Shown here: piece by piece, positions 35,282 through 46,399 of the stretch
Layout: the number at the start of each line of letters is the position of its first letter
Numbering within the stretch: position 1 is the stretch's first letter
Translations under genes and position numbers: made by a program
The notes under the pieces: generated by a model
The model's input: only the letters and a program-made list of their open reading frames with translations
What the model was told of the DNA's origin: nothing
Databases searched by the model: none
From: Amborella trichopoda
Taxonomy: Eukaryota > Streptophyta > Magnoliopsida > Amborellales > Amborellaceae
Direction of reading: 5' to 3'
Length of the DNA stretch: 64,000 nt
Assembly (NCBI RefSeq): GCF_000471905.2
Contig: NW_006495906.1
Span: 2,021,215 to 2,085,214, forward strand

Positions 35282-35316
35282 TAAGACAAGGGTGGGTCCT
35301 TCGGCCCACTTGTCTA
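35282..35316 (+). other. Conserved LTR hairpin H1 (LTR3 copy)
   Basis: TAAGACAAG/CTTGTCTA outer stem and GTGGG/CCCAC inner stem around TCCTTCGG. The loop can close as C(UUCG)G, an unusually stable RNA tetraloop. Confidence 0.75.
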
Positions 35317-35639
35317 GCAAATTAACCATGGTAGTGTTGTGCTGAAAACAAGGAGATTGCAGGTCAAGGGAGGCGATTCCGAACCAACTGAAGCAGCTCG
35401 AGGGCTTTCCGTAGTGATCTAAGAGGGCACCAACGTGAGTCAGCCCAAGTAAGTCACAAACCCAGGTGAGGTTGGTCCCCACCTCACTTCCAAAATTCCT
35501 CTCTCACTAGTTGGACACCTGTCGATGTTCTTGAACAAGGTTCTTGAGAGAGCAGTCTCTGGTCCCGAATCTTCCAAACCCGAGGCACATGTTACCCGAT
35601 CACCTAAATCCGGGGAGCCGAGATCGAGGCATCTAACCA

Positions 35640-36969
35640 GCGGCCTCGTGCCATCTTCCCCAAGTAATTCAAACCACCACCATACTCACTTCATAGCCTC
35701 CACAGACTGTCATTCATCACCACCATGGTCCAGCTGTATGACCTTATACTGTAGTGCATGTCTTGGTAGCATGACGTGAATAGGCTTCGCACAGGTCTCG
35801 AAGGCATGACCACAAACACGCCTTCACAAAATAAAAAAGAATAACGGGCATGATGTATACCCAGACAAGGGAACACCATGAATAAAAATAACGGACGGGC
35901 ATTGTCCCAAAACCATGGCATGGTGAAAACCACAAAAGGGCATCGTGAGTAAAAATGAAAAAATAATGGTGGACATGGTCGAAAGGTAAAAGAACCTTGA
36001 ATAAAAAGAAGTTGGTGAAAACCGTCTCTATGGGGCTGCTTCCCAAGTCCAAGTGAAAACCTACAAAGGGCGCTTGGACCAATAAACAGGTTGATGCAGC
36101 ACTCGCCTTTGTAGGAGGCATCAGCCCACATTCAAAATAAAAATACCTAGTTTTACATTACCATGACACAAAAATATGAGCTTCAAGGAAAAGATTCCAA
36201 CTGCCTGAATCCATTCGCAAAAAGGACTCGAAGGACAGAAGACTCGCCAAGAAGGCAAGATCAGTCTCATGAAGAAGAGAACTATTCCCACAAGGTCGCT
36301 AACACACTTCAAAGATGTTGAAAAAGCCCCAAGAAAGCCAAGTCAGTCATGACTTTGGATCTGTTATGCAGCACTTAAGATTGAATCCTCAAGGGGTCTC
36401 CTCGGACAAAGAAGAGCGATATCTTGATTGTTAAAACTACTAGCAGTGGGCAGGGGTTATACCCAAAGCCGATCACCTCGATAAACTGAGGTACCTTGTC
36501 GGCCAAGGAGTATCTGGTGCAGATCGAAGATAGACGCCAACCAAAGGCCCTTTAGCAAACCATCCAGAGCAAATAAAACCCTTGAAATGTGGACCAACAC
36601 CAGTGGATGCAAAAAACCAGACTAAATGGGAAAAATTCCCTTCAGCCTGGCACTCCACTACTTGATGCGCCTGATTTTGACCAACAAGTTCCGTATAAAA
36701 TCCTGAGCTTCAGAATCACAAATAGTTCATGTGAGGGTGAAGACATTGATAGAATCCCTCAAAAGAGTCTCTGCTCCCCCTAAAGTCACCATGGATGGAC
36801 CTGTACATTGCATCCAAACGTCTGAGTATCCTAGTTACAGCATTACGTGAATCTCCTCGGTGTTCACGTGGTCCTGAGGCTAGTAAGAAAAAAGTAATAA
36901 AGCCGAAGGAAATTTTTCGAAAGTTGTCGTTCTCACTTCTCTCGAAGTACAAAATTTAGTAGGGCAAGA
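35640..36969 (+). other. 3' zone of B in front of LTR4
   Basis: No coding domain. 36120-36480 and 36590-36960 align with the minus strand of 41690-40870 in element A, so both are the family's pre-LTR zone. The last bases (TAGTAGGGCAAGA) before LTR4 match A's AGTGGGGCAAGA before its own 3' LTR and are the likely polypurine tract. Confidence 0.75.
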
Positions 36970-38774
36970 TGTTTGAACACATTTTTCAGCACCTTGAGTC
37001 TCGATGCGGAATAAAAGACAAGCCAGTCAATAAAGCCTTAACATATAGTGGAATTCCCAACAATCTTAGAATTTTTCCATAATGGGTCAAAATATTCCTA
37101 AGCACTCCAAAAGGTCACCTGCCAAGTTTCGTCTCAATCTGACATGTCTAAGGCAGCACAGACAAAAAAAACAAATTTGGAAAAATCAGCTTCTTGCACC
37201 TGGAATGGACCCCGTAACTAGAACTATATTTTCGGTGTGTCAAGTAGCTATGCAACCACCATCATTGGATCCGACACAGTCGAAAACCCCTATGGGTCAA
37301 GTTTCGACTTAATCAGACATTCCAGGATAAAGTTATAGGTAAAATAATAAAGAGGGGTAAGCTGCATGCTATTCCCGTGCGGCCTCGCTGCACCAATTTC
37401 CATTAAAGGAGGCTGGTGTGCACAATCCTAAGCAAAAACTTCAAAAACCCGTAGCTCACTCATTTTAAGTCGTATCGCTCTCAAATTTGGTAAGCGTGTT
37501 CGTCTTATCAAGATGAGCATTTTGATATGTGGCATAATCCATGACGATATCCGAGCAGGGAGAAAGACTAAAGAGAAGTTGATGATTTGTGAAGATAGTT
37601 GCAAAAAATTCAATAGCAGCATGCCTTGCTCGAGCGGCCATATCATAGCGCTCGCATACCCGATCAATGCGAAACTAATTGCATCATGTACGTAAGGTCC
37701 GAGGCTATCTTTGGTATGAACTTCACGTATGATGAATGATTGGATTCGAAACAGGAAGGTTTCAAAGTTGATATAGATTTCGACAAAAAACCCAAGACGG
37801 CAAAATCTTTGTCCGGACACAAAATTGAGCGGTATTTGTTGCCATGCGATTGTGATGACATGCTCAGTGTGATTCAATGAATAAATCAAAGAAAACTATC
37901 AAGAAAAAAACACATTATCGATCAAAAGTATTCAAGATCTATGCAAATTTCAAGTCGCATGATCGTGGTCCAAAAATGCAATCATCTTTCGGTCAAAGGA
38001 ACGTCAGAGCAACCCCGAATCATCCATGGAAGATCACGCAAGTTCTAGGGCAGCAGCAAGGACTATTTTCAAATTTCATCTGTTGTTGGGCAGGGGAAAA
38101 ACAGTCCTTTTACACCAAATTTTAAATTTTCTTTTGAATCATTAAAACTGTAATTATCATCAGTTTAGGTACTTTCTGGGCGTACACTCATGTTTGGGCT
38201 GAATTCTATAAGTATATGGTAAACACAGTTGTCATAAGGAACCCTGGATTTTTCAATACTCATCAATAAAATTTGAGAGTTTTCACGTTCAAATTGTGGG
38301 TACGTCTTGGAGAGGGAGAGATGAGAGAGAAAAAAGGTTTGATACTCCTCCTCTCATCTCTCTCTTTCTCTCTCCACCTCTCATCTCTCTCTTTCTCTCT
38401 CCTCTCATCTGTCTCTATTTCTCTCCTCTTCTCTTCTCTCTTTCTCTCTCCTCCTCTCATCTCTCTTTCTCTCTCCTCTTCTCATCTATCTCTTTCTCTC
38501 TCTTCATCTCTATCTCTCTCCTCTCGTCTATATCTCTTTCCCTTTTCTTCTCTGATCATCTTTATCCACTTTCCTTCTCTCTCTTTTATCTTTCCTTTCT
38601 TTCTTCTTCTCTTTCCTCTTCTCTCCTTGTCCTTTTTCTTTCCTCTCTCTGTTCATGCATGGCAGAGCCTGTCGCTTGGCATGATGTATTCTAGTTTCTA
38701 GGACCTAAACAGCGAGCTAGGCCTTAACCTGAGTGGTGGGCCGAGCCTCTATCAAAGTTCATCTTATTCCCCTA

Positions 38775-39320
38775 TGTCATGGATGGTAGAAGCTCATCGC
38801 CATCCATGTTTTCTCTCTCTTATTCCCCTGTGCCATGGACGGCAGAAGCTCATTACCGTGCATGTTTTCTCTCTTCTAATTCTTGTGTCATAGAAGGCGA
38901 AAGTCCATCGCCATCCATGTTTTCTCTTTCCTCTTATCTTCTCTGTCATGGACGGCAGAAGCTCATCGCAATCCATGTCTTCTCTCTCTTTTGATTCCTC
39001 TATCATGGACGGCAGAAGCTCATCGCCGTCTATGTTTTCTCTCTCTTCACTTCTCTATTATGGAGGACGGAAGCTCATTGTCGTCCATATTTTCTCTCTC
39101 TTCTGATTCCTCTGTCATGGATTGTTGAAGCTCATCACCATCCATATTTTCTCTCTCTTCACTTCTCTATCATGGACGACAAAAGCTCATCGTCGTCCAT
39201 ATCTTCTCTCTCTTCTAATTCCTCTGTCATGGACGGTGGATGCATATTGTCGTCCATATTTTCTCTCTCTTCTCAATCCTCTATCATGGACGACTAAAGT
39301 TCATCGCTGTCCATGTTCCC
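38775..39320 (+). repeat. Hairpin minisatellite in LTR4, ~9 copies
   Basis: Same ~56-bp unit as in LTR1. CATGGATGG (38778-38786) pairs with CCATCCATG (38800-38808). At 39172-39200 ATGGACGAC pairs with GTCGTCCAT. The arms differ between units but remain complementary within most units. Confidence 0.9.
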
Positions 39321-39826
39321 TATCTCTCTTTTCTCTCTCTTCTTCCCCCTTTCCTCTTCTTTCTTACCGTTCCTTTCTTCTTCTTTTGCTCTCTCTCTCT
39401 CTCGTTCCTTCTTTTTCTCACATGCACGACATCGGTAGTACTATGCATGCCTTTCCCTCTCTCTTTCTTTTCTCTCTTCTCTTCTTTCCCATTCATTTGA
39501 TCAAGGGAGGCTAAGTCAAGCACTGTCATAGTAGTCTCATCGTCTAGCAGTATTGTTGCTGTGCTAGTTTTATTTACCGTGCCGGCCTTATTGCCACAAA
39601 GGTCGTTCGATGATAATTATGTCGTCTAGTAGTATTATCATTGTGCCAGTCTAGTTATCGTGCATGTCTTGCTACCACGATAGGTCAATCACTTGCCGGT
39701 CTAGCTATTGTGTTATTCTAGCCACCTAGTCAAATTCTTATCTTCCCCATTCGTCTATTCTATCTCTTTCTTATTCTTTCATCTATTCCCTGCCCCTATT
39801 TCTTCTTTTGAATGTGCATTCGCCCA

Positions 39827-39860
39827 AAGACAAGGAGGGCTCACTTGACCCACTTGTCTT
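39827..39860 (+). other. Conserved LTR hairpin H1 (LTR4 copy)
   Basis: AAGACAAGGAGGGCTC, loop ACTT, GACCCACTTGTCTT. The outer AAGACAAG/CTTGTCTT stem is intact; one inner pair is lost. Confidence 0.65.
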
Positions 39861-40158
39861 GTAAATTAACCATGTGTGTATGATTGCAGAATCAGGAGAG
39901 TACAGGTCAAGGGAGGCGATTCTGAACCAGTTTTATGACTGTAGGGCTTTCTTCGTCATCTAAGAGGGCATCCACGCTAGCCAGCCCGAGTAAGTCTCGT
40001 ACCCACCTTAAATTCCACTCTCATCGGTTGGCATACCTACCTCGCTCCGGAGCATGGTTCTCGAAAGAGCGATCTCAAAGTCCCGAGTTCCCCAGAAATC
40101 CAAGACGAGTGCTGCCAGATCATCCAGATCTGGAGGTCGAGATCAAGGCACCTAACCA

Positions 40159-40857
40159 ATCTAGTCTTACGTCAATCTGATGCGCAAGCACCATGATTTG
40201 GCCCCTCAAGTGAGGCGTGTTGCTCCTGCAACTTTCTTCACGAATCGGCAACTTCTCTTTAGTTTTCTCCCTTCTTGGATGTTGTCACGAGGCGTGCCAT
40301 ATATCGAAATGCTTGTCTTGATGAGACGAACATGCTCAAAAAATTTGAAAGCGGTCCGACTTGGGATGGGTGAGATATGGCTCTCAAAAGTCACTACCCA
40401 AGATAGTAAAAACAATCACCTTTAACGGTGATTTGGTGCAGGGAGGGAGCACGGGAATAGTGTGCGGCCTACCCCTTTTTGGTATTTTACACATAACTTT
40501 GTCTTGGAGTGCCTGATTAAGCTGAAACTTGACCCATAAGGGTTTTCAACTGTGTCAAATCCAATGGCAGTGGTCGCATAAAATTTTTGACACTGAAAAT
40601 ATAGTTCTAATTATGAGGTCCGTTTAAGGGTGCTTGAGCCTAATTTTTTCGAAATTGTTTTTTTGTATGTACTGCCTTAGACATGTCAGATTGCGACGAA
40701 ACATGGTAGGTTTCCTTTTGAAGTGCTTAGAAATATCTCTACCTATTTTGGGGAAATTCTGAGACTGTCAAGAATTCTACTGTAATTCAGGCTTTATTGA
40801 CCATCTTCCTCTTTATTCTGCATCAAGGACCAAGGTGCTTAAAAACGACTTCAAACA
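40159..40857 (-). repeat. 3' LTR of element A, proximal piece
   Basis: On the minus strand it starts TGTTTGAAGTCGTTTTTAAG at 40857 and runs through the family LTR consensus to about 40164, where element B begins. The next consensus bases resume at 18413-18418. It therefore completes the LTR seen at 15417-18418, for a total of about 3.7 kb. Confidence 0.8.
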
Positions 40858-43800
40858 TCTTGCCCCACTAAATGTTGTGATTCAAGAGAAACGAGAAGGA
40901 AAATATTTAGAAACTTTCCTTCTGCTTTATTACTTTTTTCTTCCTAGCCACAGGACCATGTGAACGCCGAGGAGATCCACGCAATGTTGTTACTAGGATG
41001 ATCCAACATTTGGATGCAATGTACAAGTCCATCCGTGGAGACTTTAGGGGGAGAAAAGAATTTTTTGAGGGATCCTGTCGAAGTCCTCACTCTCAAGGGA
41101 CTATTTGTGATTCTGACAACTGAGGATTTTGTACGAACCTCATTGGTCAGAATCAGGCCCGTCTAGCGGTCGATTGCCATGTGCAAGGGAATTTTTCCAT
41201 TTGGTCTGGGTTTGTTCATTTTATTGTTTGTTGTGGATGGTCTGCTGAAGGCCATTCGGTTGGTGTCCGTCAGCGTGGTGCACCAGATTGTACTCGGTGG
41301 GCAGGGTACCTTAGTTTATCGAGGTGACCAGTTGTGGGTGTAACCCCTGCCTACTGCTAACAGTTTTGTTCTCATAACAGGTCCAAGTTCTGGCTGACTT
41401 GGCCTTCTTGGGGCATCTTTAGAATTTTGGAGTGCGTTGGTGACCTCTTGGGAATAGTGCTTTTTCTCATGAGACTTGTCTTGCCTTCTTAGCGAGTCTT
41501 CTGTCTTTCGAGTCCATTTTGTAAATGGACTTAAGCTGTCGGAATCTTGCTTGATGCTCATATTTTTGGGCTCGGGTATTGTGACATCAGGGATTTTTCT
41601 CTTTAAAATGTGGGCTGAAGCCGCCTGTTGAGGCAAGTGCTGCATCAACATGTTTATTGATCCAAGCACCTTTTGCAGTTTAAAGTCATGCAACTTGGAC
41701 CATGGAGTTTAAAGTCATGCAACTAGACCTCAGCTATAGTTTAAAGTCATATAGTTTGGACCATGGTGCTAAGCCTTTTAACGTCATGCAGTCAAGACAT
41801 GCACTATGGTTTAGGGTCATATAGCTTGGACCGTGGTTATGCAATTTAAAGTCATGCAATTAAGACTATGCCGTTTAAGGTCGTGCAACTAGACCTCCGC
41901 TACAATTAAGGTCATATATGTTGACCATGCAGTTTAGGGTCGTGCACCTAAGGCTGTGTAGTTTAAGGTCATGCGACACGAACCATTGTGCGGATCGCCT
42001 AGTAGGTGAGGCTCCATGGGGGATAATTCTATGGATAGTAATTTGACTGCTAGGGATAAAGTAGTGAAGGACGATAGGGGTTTTAGATGAGAAGCAGACT
42101 TTACTGGGAATTAGGGGACAAGTATGACTCCCTAGTGGAACAAAATGAGACTCCATAGGGAATAAGCTTATGGAAGGTAACCCGACTCTTGGGGATAAGA
42201 CAACTTGGTGCGAGACTGACCCATTAGGGATTAAAGGGGTAAGCATGACCTCTTTTGGTATACACCTAACTCCACTGCGGATGATGGGTTGCGACACTGG
42301 TATAACTCTTACTGGGGATGATGATAGAGCACTCACTATGGTGATCGAGTTCAGACATGTGCAGCGTTAGCCATGGACAGAAGCAACATACGTGGCGGTA
42401 GCACTAACGCACACAGCGCTAGCACAAGCAGCGCTAGCATTCACAGGAGTGGTCATGGGCGGCAGTAGTACTAGCGTGCACAGCTTTGATTGCATGTGGC
42501 TTTAGTCACGCTCAGCGATACAGAACACAGTCAATGTTAGCCATCATTTGGGCCTTGGCCTTGGGAATGGTCCAGCCTTGGCCAATCTGAAGGTTGATGC
42601 TCGACGTTGCATAGGCGGTGGTAAGCCTCTGTTCGGACCTCAGGTATGTGCTCCGGCCCGTCTAAAGGTTGATACTCGGCATTGCACAGGCAGCGGTAAG
42701 CCTTTGTTTGGGCCTCGAGTCTGAGCCTGACCCGGTCTGGCCCGTTGTTGTTTCGCCTTCAGGGACTTGTTTGGCATTCTTGCTTTATGAGAAGCACCTT
42801 GGGGAAGCTTCACCTATATGAGGGGATTAACCCCATTTTTCACTGTTTTTATCTTAAGTAAAACAGTAGCAGTGAGAGAGAGGTAAGGCCTTCAAGTGAG
42901 TGCACATAAATGCAGGTATTCCGACAAGTTTAGTAGCTTCGGCAAGGTGTCCGCAGGAGTTTACCGAGGAGCACCGAGGTTTCCATTGAGAAATAGAAGG
43001 TTTAGGTGAAGAAGGGAGAACGCCGGTGGGTTGCAAAAGGTATTTCCACAGGGATTCTAAGTCACAGAGAGGTTTGGAAGAGGCAGGCGAGGGTAACCTA
43101 ACATTTTCATGTTTTTCTGATCATTTCCTGATGGTTTTTCGTAACCGAAGATAGTGGGAGAGTAACAATAGGGGTTTTTCTGTCACTGGAAGTGTTTTTT
43201 CGGCAGGGAAGCGAAGGTCGCAGGGAGGCCAAGAGTACCAGGAAGGCGGATAGTTGCGAGGAGACGAAAAGTCTCGTGAATTCGTTCCATCGTAGAAGAC
43301 AAATACTCTCAGGAAGGTGCACAGTCACCAGAGAGATGAAGGGTCTCAAAAATTTGATCCATCGTGGAAGACAAGGAGTCTCGAGAAGGTGCACAGTCTC
43401 CGAGAGATGAAAGGTTGTGGGGAAACGAAAAGTCTCAGGAAGGTGAAGAGTCATCATCGTGAGAGAACACAGCCGGCATTAGCTTCAGCCGGTGCTAGCC
43501 ACAACTTGCGATAACCTGCATTAGCCTTTTGACCAACACAACCAACGTTACCCTTAGTCGATGTCAGCCTTTTGTTAGATACTGCCAGCATTACTTTTGG
43601 AAATCATATCCATCATTAACCCTTAAAGAGACGACCGACATTAGCCTCATGTGGCGTTGATCAGTGCCTCAGTCATGCATGTCGCTCACGGCGTTAGCCA
43701 TGTGTTGCGGTTGCTGTTTTCTTATGAATGTCAAGAAGTTATACCCATCTATGATCATGCTTAACGATGATTTGTGAGCGGAGAATGTTGCGCATGGCGC

Positions 43801-44440
43801 TGAGTCATGCGCGACGATGTTCATGCACGATGCTGACTTGGGTAGGCAAAAGGTGGTGACCAATGGTAAGGCCTAGCTTATGATGCCTGTTGGAAGCCAA
43901 GTCCTCAAGTACAATTGTGGACTCCATGTTGGTCTGTGGAAGGGTGCTCATTGTGAACAGGGCGTGCTCTCCATCATAGGCCAGTTCCTTGTCAGAGAAG
44001 TCTACTTTGTGTTTGCTATTCTTGATCAAAGTGCTTCCACCTTCTTCTATTGTAAGAGCATCCTCAGATGCAAGAGCAACGCTTCTGATGTGAGAGCGAT
44101 GTTTTTTTGCCTGTAATCGTCCTCTCCTCAAATGCAAGAGCAACGCTACTGATGCGAGAGCAATCTTTTTGGCCTGTAACCGTTCTCTCCTCAGATGCAA
44201 GGGCAATGTTAGGGGTCAATTGTCTTCTTTACCTCAGATGCAAGAGCAGCGCTTTGGCACAACCGTTGTCTTTTCCTAAGATGCAAAAGATTTGTAACCT
44301 CCTTAATAATGGGCTTTTTGGCTTGTAATCCCTTCTAACGCAATAAAAAGAATTAACTTTGTTTGAACTATCTTGCTTCTCTTCTTTTTACCGCCCTTTT
44401 AACTTCTTCTAGTTATGCATTGAGTATCTTTGAGCATGTA
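40858..44440 (-). other. 3' non-coding zone of element A
   Basis: Contains the candidate polypurine tract AGTGGGGCAAGA directly before the LTR, a zone matching 36120-36960 of B (40870-41690), degenerate 35-bp units (41680-41995; phrases GTTTAAAGTCATGCAAC on the plus strand), a CGCTAGCAC-rich stretch (42380-42480), AAAGTCTC/GAAGGTGCACAGTC repeats (43240-43450) and the module 43889-44350 shared with C. No domain is recognised. Long 3' zones are usual in Tat/Ogre elements. Confidence 0.65.
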
Positions 44441-45560
44441 TCATGGATAGTACTTCATTAGATATCGCCCATTGATAGGGGGCATTGCTTCCTCTCCATC
44501 AGGACGTGTCAGTATGTAAGCCCCATTTGGCAAGACTTTCTTGACTATGAAGGGACCTTCCCACTTAGGTTCAAACTTCCCTTTGCGCCGCCCATGCCTA
44601 ACAATCAGCCTCTTGATAACTAGAACCAGATCCCCACGAGTGAATGAGTGGACTTTGACTGGCTTGTCAAAGGCCCTCTTCATTCTCCCTTAGTTGAGTT
44701 CGAGATACTGTTGTGCTTCTAACCTCTTTTCATCAAGTGCATCCAGTTCTTGATACCGAAGTTTGACTCTCTCATCTTCGGTCAGTCCTTGATGTATAGC
44801 GACACACAGTGAAGGGAGTTGAATCTCAAGCTGCATCACCCCCATAGACTAGGGAATAAGGGGTGGAATCAATGGCATTTCTTGTGGTAGTGTGATAGGT
44901 CCACAAGGCTTTCGAAAGTTTCTCATGCCAATTTTTTCTTGTTTTTTATATTGACTTCCTCAAAACACCCCATAGCGTCTTATTAAATGCCTCAGGTAAG
45001 CTGTTCGCTTGAGGGTGGTACATAGTTGTGTACTTCCACTCGAAACCGAACGGATTAACCAAGCGATCAATATGATGACGTCTTAACTTAGGGCCATTGT
45101 CAGATATAATCCGATCAGGCACTCCAAACTAGTATATGATGTGATGTCGCACGAAATTAGCCACTATGCTTCTAGGAACTTGCTTGAGGGGGACCGCTTC
45201 AGCCCACTTGGAGAAATAATCCGTTGCAGCTAGAATAAAGACATGACCCATTGCCGAAGGAGGGTCAATAGGCCCTACATTATCCTAACCCATTGTGAGA
45301 AGGGCCATGATGCCACTATAGGGTGTAAGGGCTTTGGAGGCTAATGAACAAGGCTTGAGTATATTTGGCACATGTAGCACTTCTTGGCATAGTTTAAGGA
45401 GTCGGCAATCATCGAATGCCAATAGTACCCCAATCTGCATATTCATTCATAGAGCTTAGGGCCGGACTGATGAAATCCACATATGCTTGAGTGTATCTCT
45501 TCCAACACCTCATTTGCCTTCAGTGCATCCACACATCTAATAAGAATACCATCAAAAGAT
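44441..45560 (-). pseudogene. Integrase remains of element A
   Basis: Minus-strand integrase parts in order: an HHCC-type zinc finger zone near 45,350-45,480 (a GPKL, RLGYYW and KKCYMCQ pattern), the catalytic core near 45,000-45,130 (VPDRIISDNGPKL with its second Asp; YHPQAN then EAFNKTL with the Glu), and a C-terminal domain with GPFIVKKVLPNGAYIL and ending GRYLMKYYP, typical of Tat-type elements. The enzyme joins element DNA into the host genome. This copy is broken. Confidence 0.8.
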
Positions 45561-45949
45561 CATCTGAAGAGAGCGTCTCCATCAAGGAGGGTGTACTTAG
45601 TAGACATTCGACGCATACTATTGTGTTCGGAATGATATTCGGAGAGTCTACCGTATTTTATAAAATTAATGATGGGGCACTCTCCAATCTTCTACCTGCT
45701 CGACGTCCACGCACATTGGTCAAAGATTTCCTGTTCCCGTTTTTTAACCTTAGCTCTTGGATTCTGCGTTAATTCCTGTTTAGTTTTAATAACCTCTTTG
45801 GCTGATAGAAGAGCTCCGAATGGATAAGGCGAGCACTCGGGGAAGAGGTTTCTCTCATCATCAGTGTCTACCTCGATTCTCAGTTCAATGTGTCTTCATT
45901 TTTCCACCCAAATAGGCGTGGGCCCTAGTGAGGACAATTGAATTGTAGC

Positions 45950-46315
45950 CCCAAGTTTTGCGAGTGCATTGGCCTACGCGTTTAACCTCCTGGGGATGTG
46001 ACTCAAGGATACATCATCAAACTAATCCATATACGATTTTGCAGTATCGTGATAAGGCTTGAGAGTGTCTTTTCGCACGTCATAGATTCCTTTAAGCTGT
46101 CGTATCACCAACTCAAAGTCACAATAGATCTTGAGCTGCTCCAAGTCTAAGTCAAAGGCTATCTCCAATCCAATTATAAGGGCCTAAAATTCCGCCTCGT
46201 TATGGGAACCGGCTTCAGCTAGAGAGAAAGAAAGAGGCAGTACTCCTCCTTTCGGAGTCATAAATATCACTACAGCTCCAACCTGATCAGATTGAAAGGC
46301 TCCATCAAAGTACAT
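45950..46315 (-). pseudogene. Second, archaeal-type RNase H remains of element A
   Basis: Begins MYFDGAFQSDQVGAVV at 46315 with the first catalytic Asp, then HNEAEF with the Glu, then an IYCDFELVIRQL phrase with the next Asp and a YHDTAKSY phrase. It sits between the ordinary gypsy RNase H and the integrase. An extra archaeal-like RNase H at this position is an established feature of plant Tat-lineage elements, so this fixes the lineage. Broken. Confidence 0.8.
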
Positions 46316-46399
46316 CTCTGACATGTGAGCAAGTTCTGCACAGAATACTTCTTCATTAGGGAGGTCACTTGATAGAGGAGATTTCACTGGCACCGGGTG

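Larger units (their letters stand above)
32736..35639 (+). repeat. LTR3 of element B
   Basis: 2.9 kb, starting TTGGAAGACATTTTTCATC and ending CATCTAACCA. It is closer to the C LTR than to LTR1/LTR4. It lacks the 56-bp array and has instead a GC-rich block (34240-34800) with repeated GGTGCTCATCGTCGTC-like phrases and a GTGCATGGCGATGG stem unit. 34975-35190 repeats the GTCGTGCTGGT block twice. Confidence 0.75.
18419..40158 (+). mobile_element. Element B: plus-strand Tat/Ogre-like array with four LTRs, inserted in A's 3' LTR
   Basis: Order: LTR1 (18419-21686), primer site, reduced gag-pol (21780-25411), LTR2 (25412-31627, containing solo LTR D), 3' zone (31628-32735), LTR3 (32736-35639), 3' zone (35640-36969), LTR4 (36970-40158). 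All LTRs have the same orientation. Removing 18419-40158 brings the two halves of A's 3' LTR together in register. The five bases on either side, AACTG (18414-18418) and ATCTA (40159-40163), both align to one consensus site and agree at three of five places, as an aged target duplication would. LTR1 and LTR4 differ by about 14% over ~180 bases by eye. It is broken, with many breaks. Confidence 0.8.
36970..40158 (+). repeat. LTR4 (3' LTR) of element B
   Basis: 3.19 kb, from TGTTTGAACACATTTTTCAG to CACCTAACCA. Same subfamily as LTR1 and the A LTRs. A possible TATA region (TCTATAAGTATATGG) is at 38205. The pyrimidine leader runs from 38335 to 38640 and the hairpin array from 38775 to 39320. The right edge abuts the proximal piece of A's 3' LTR. 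Confidence 0.85.
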
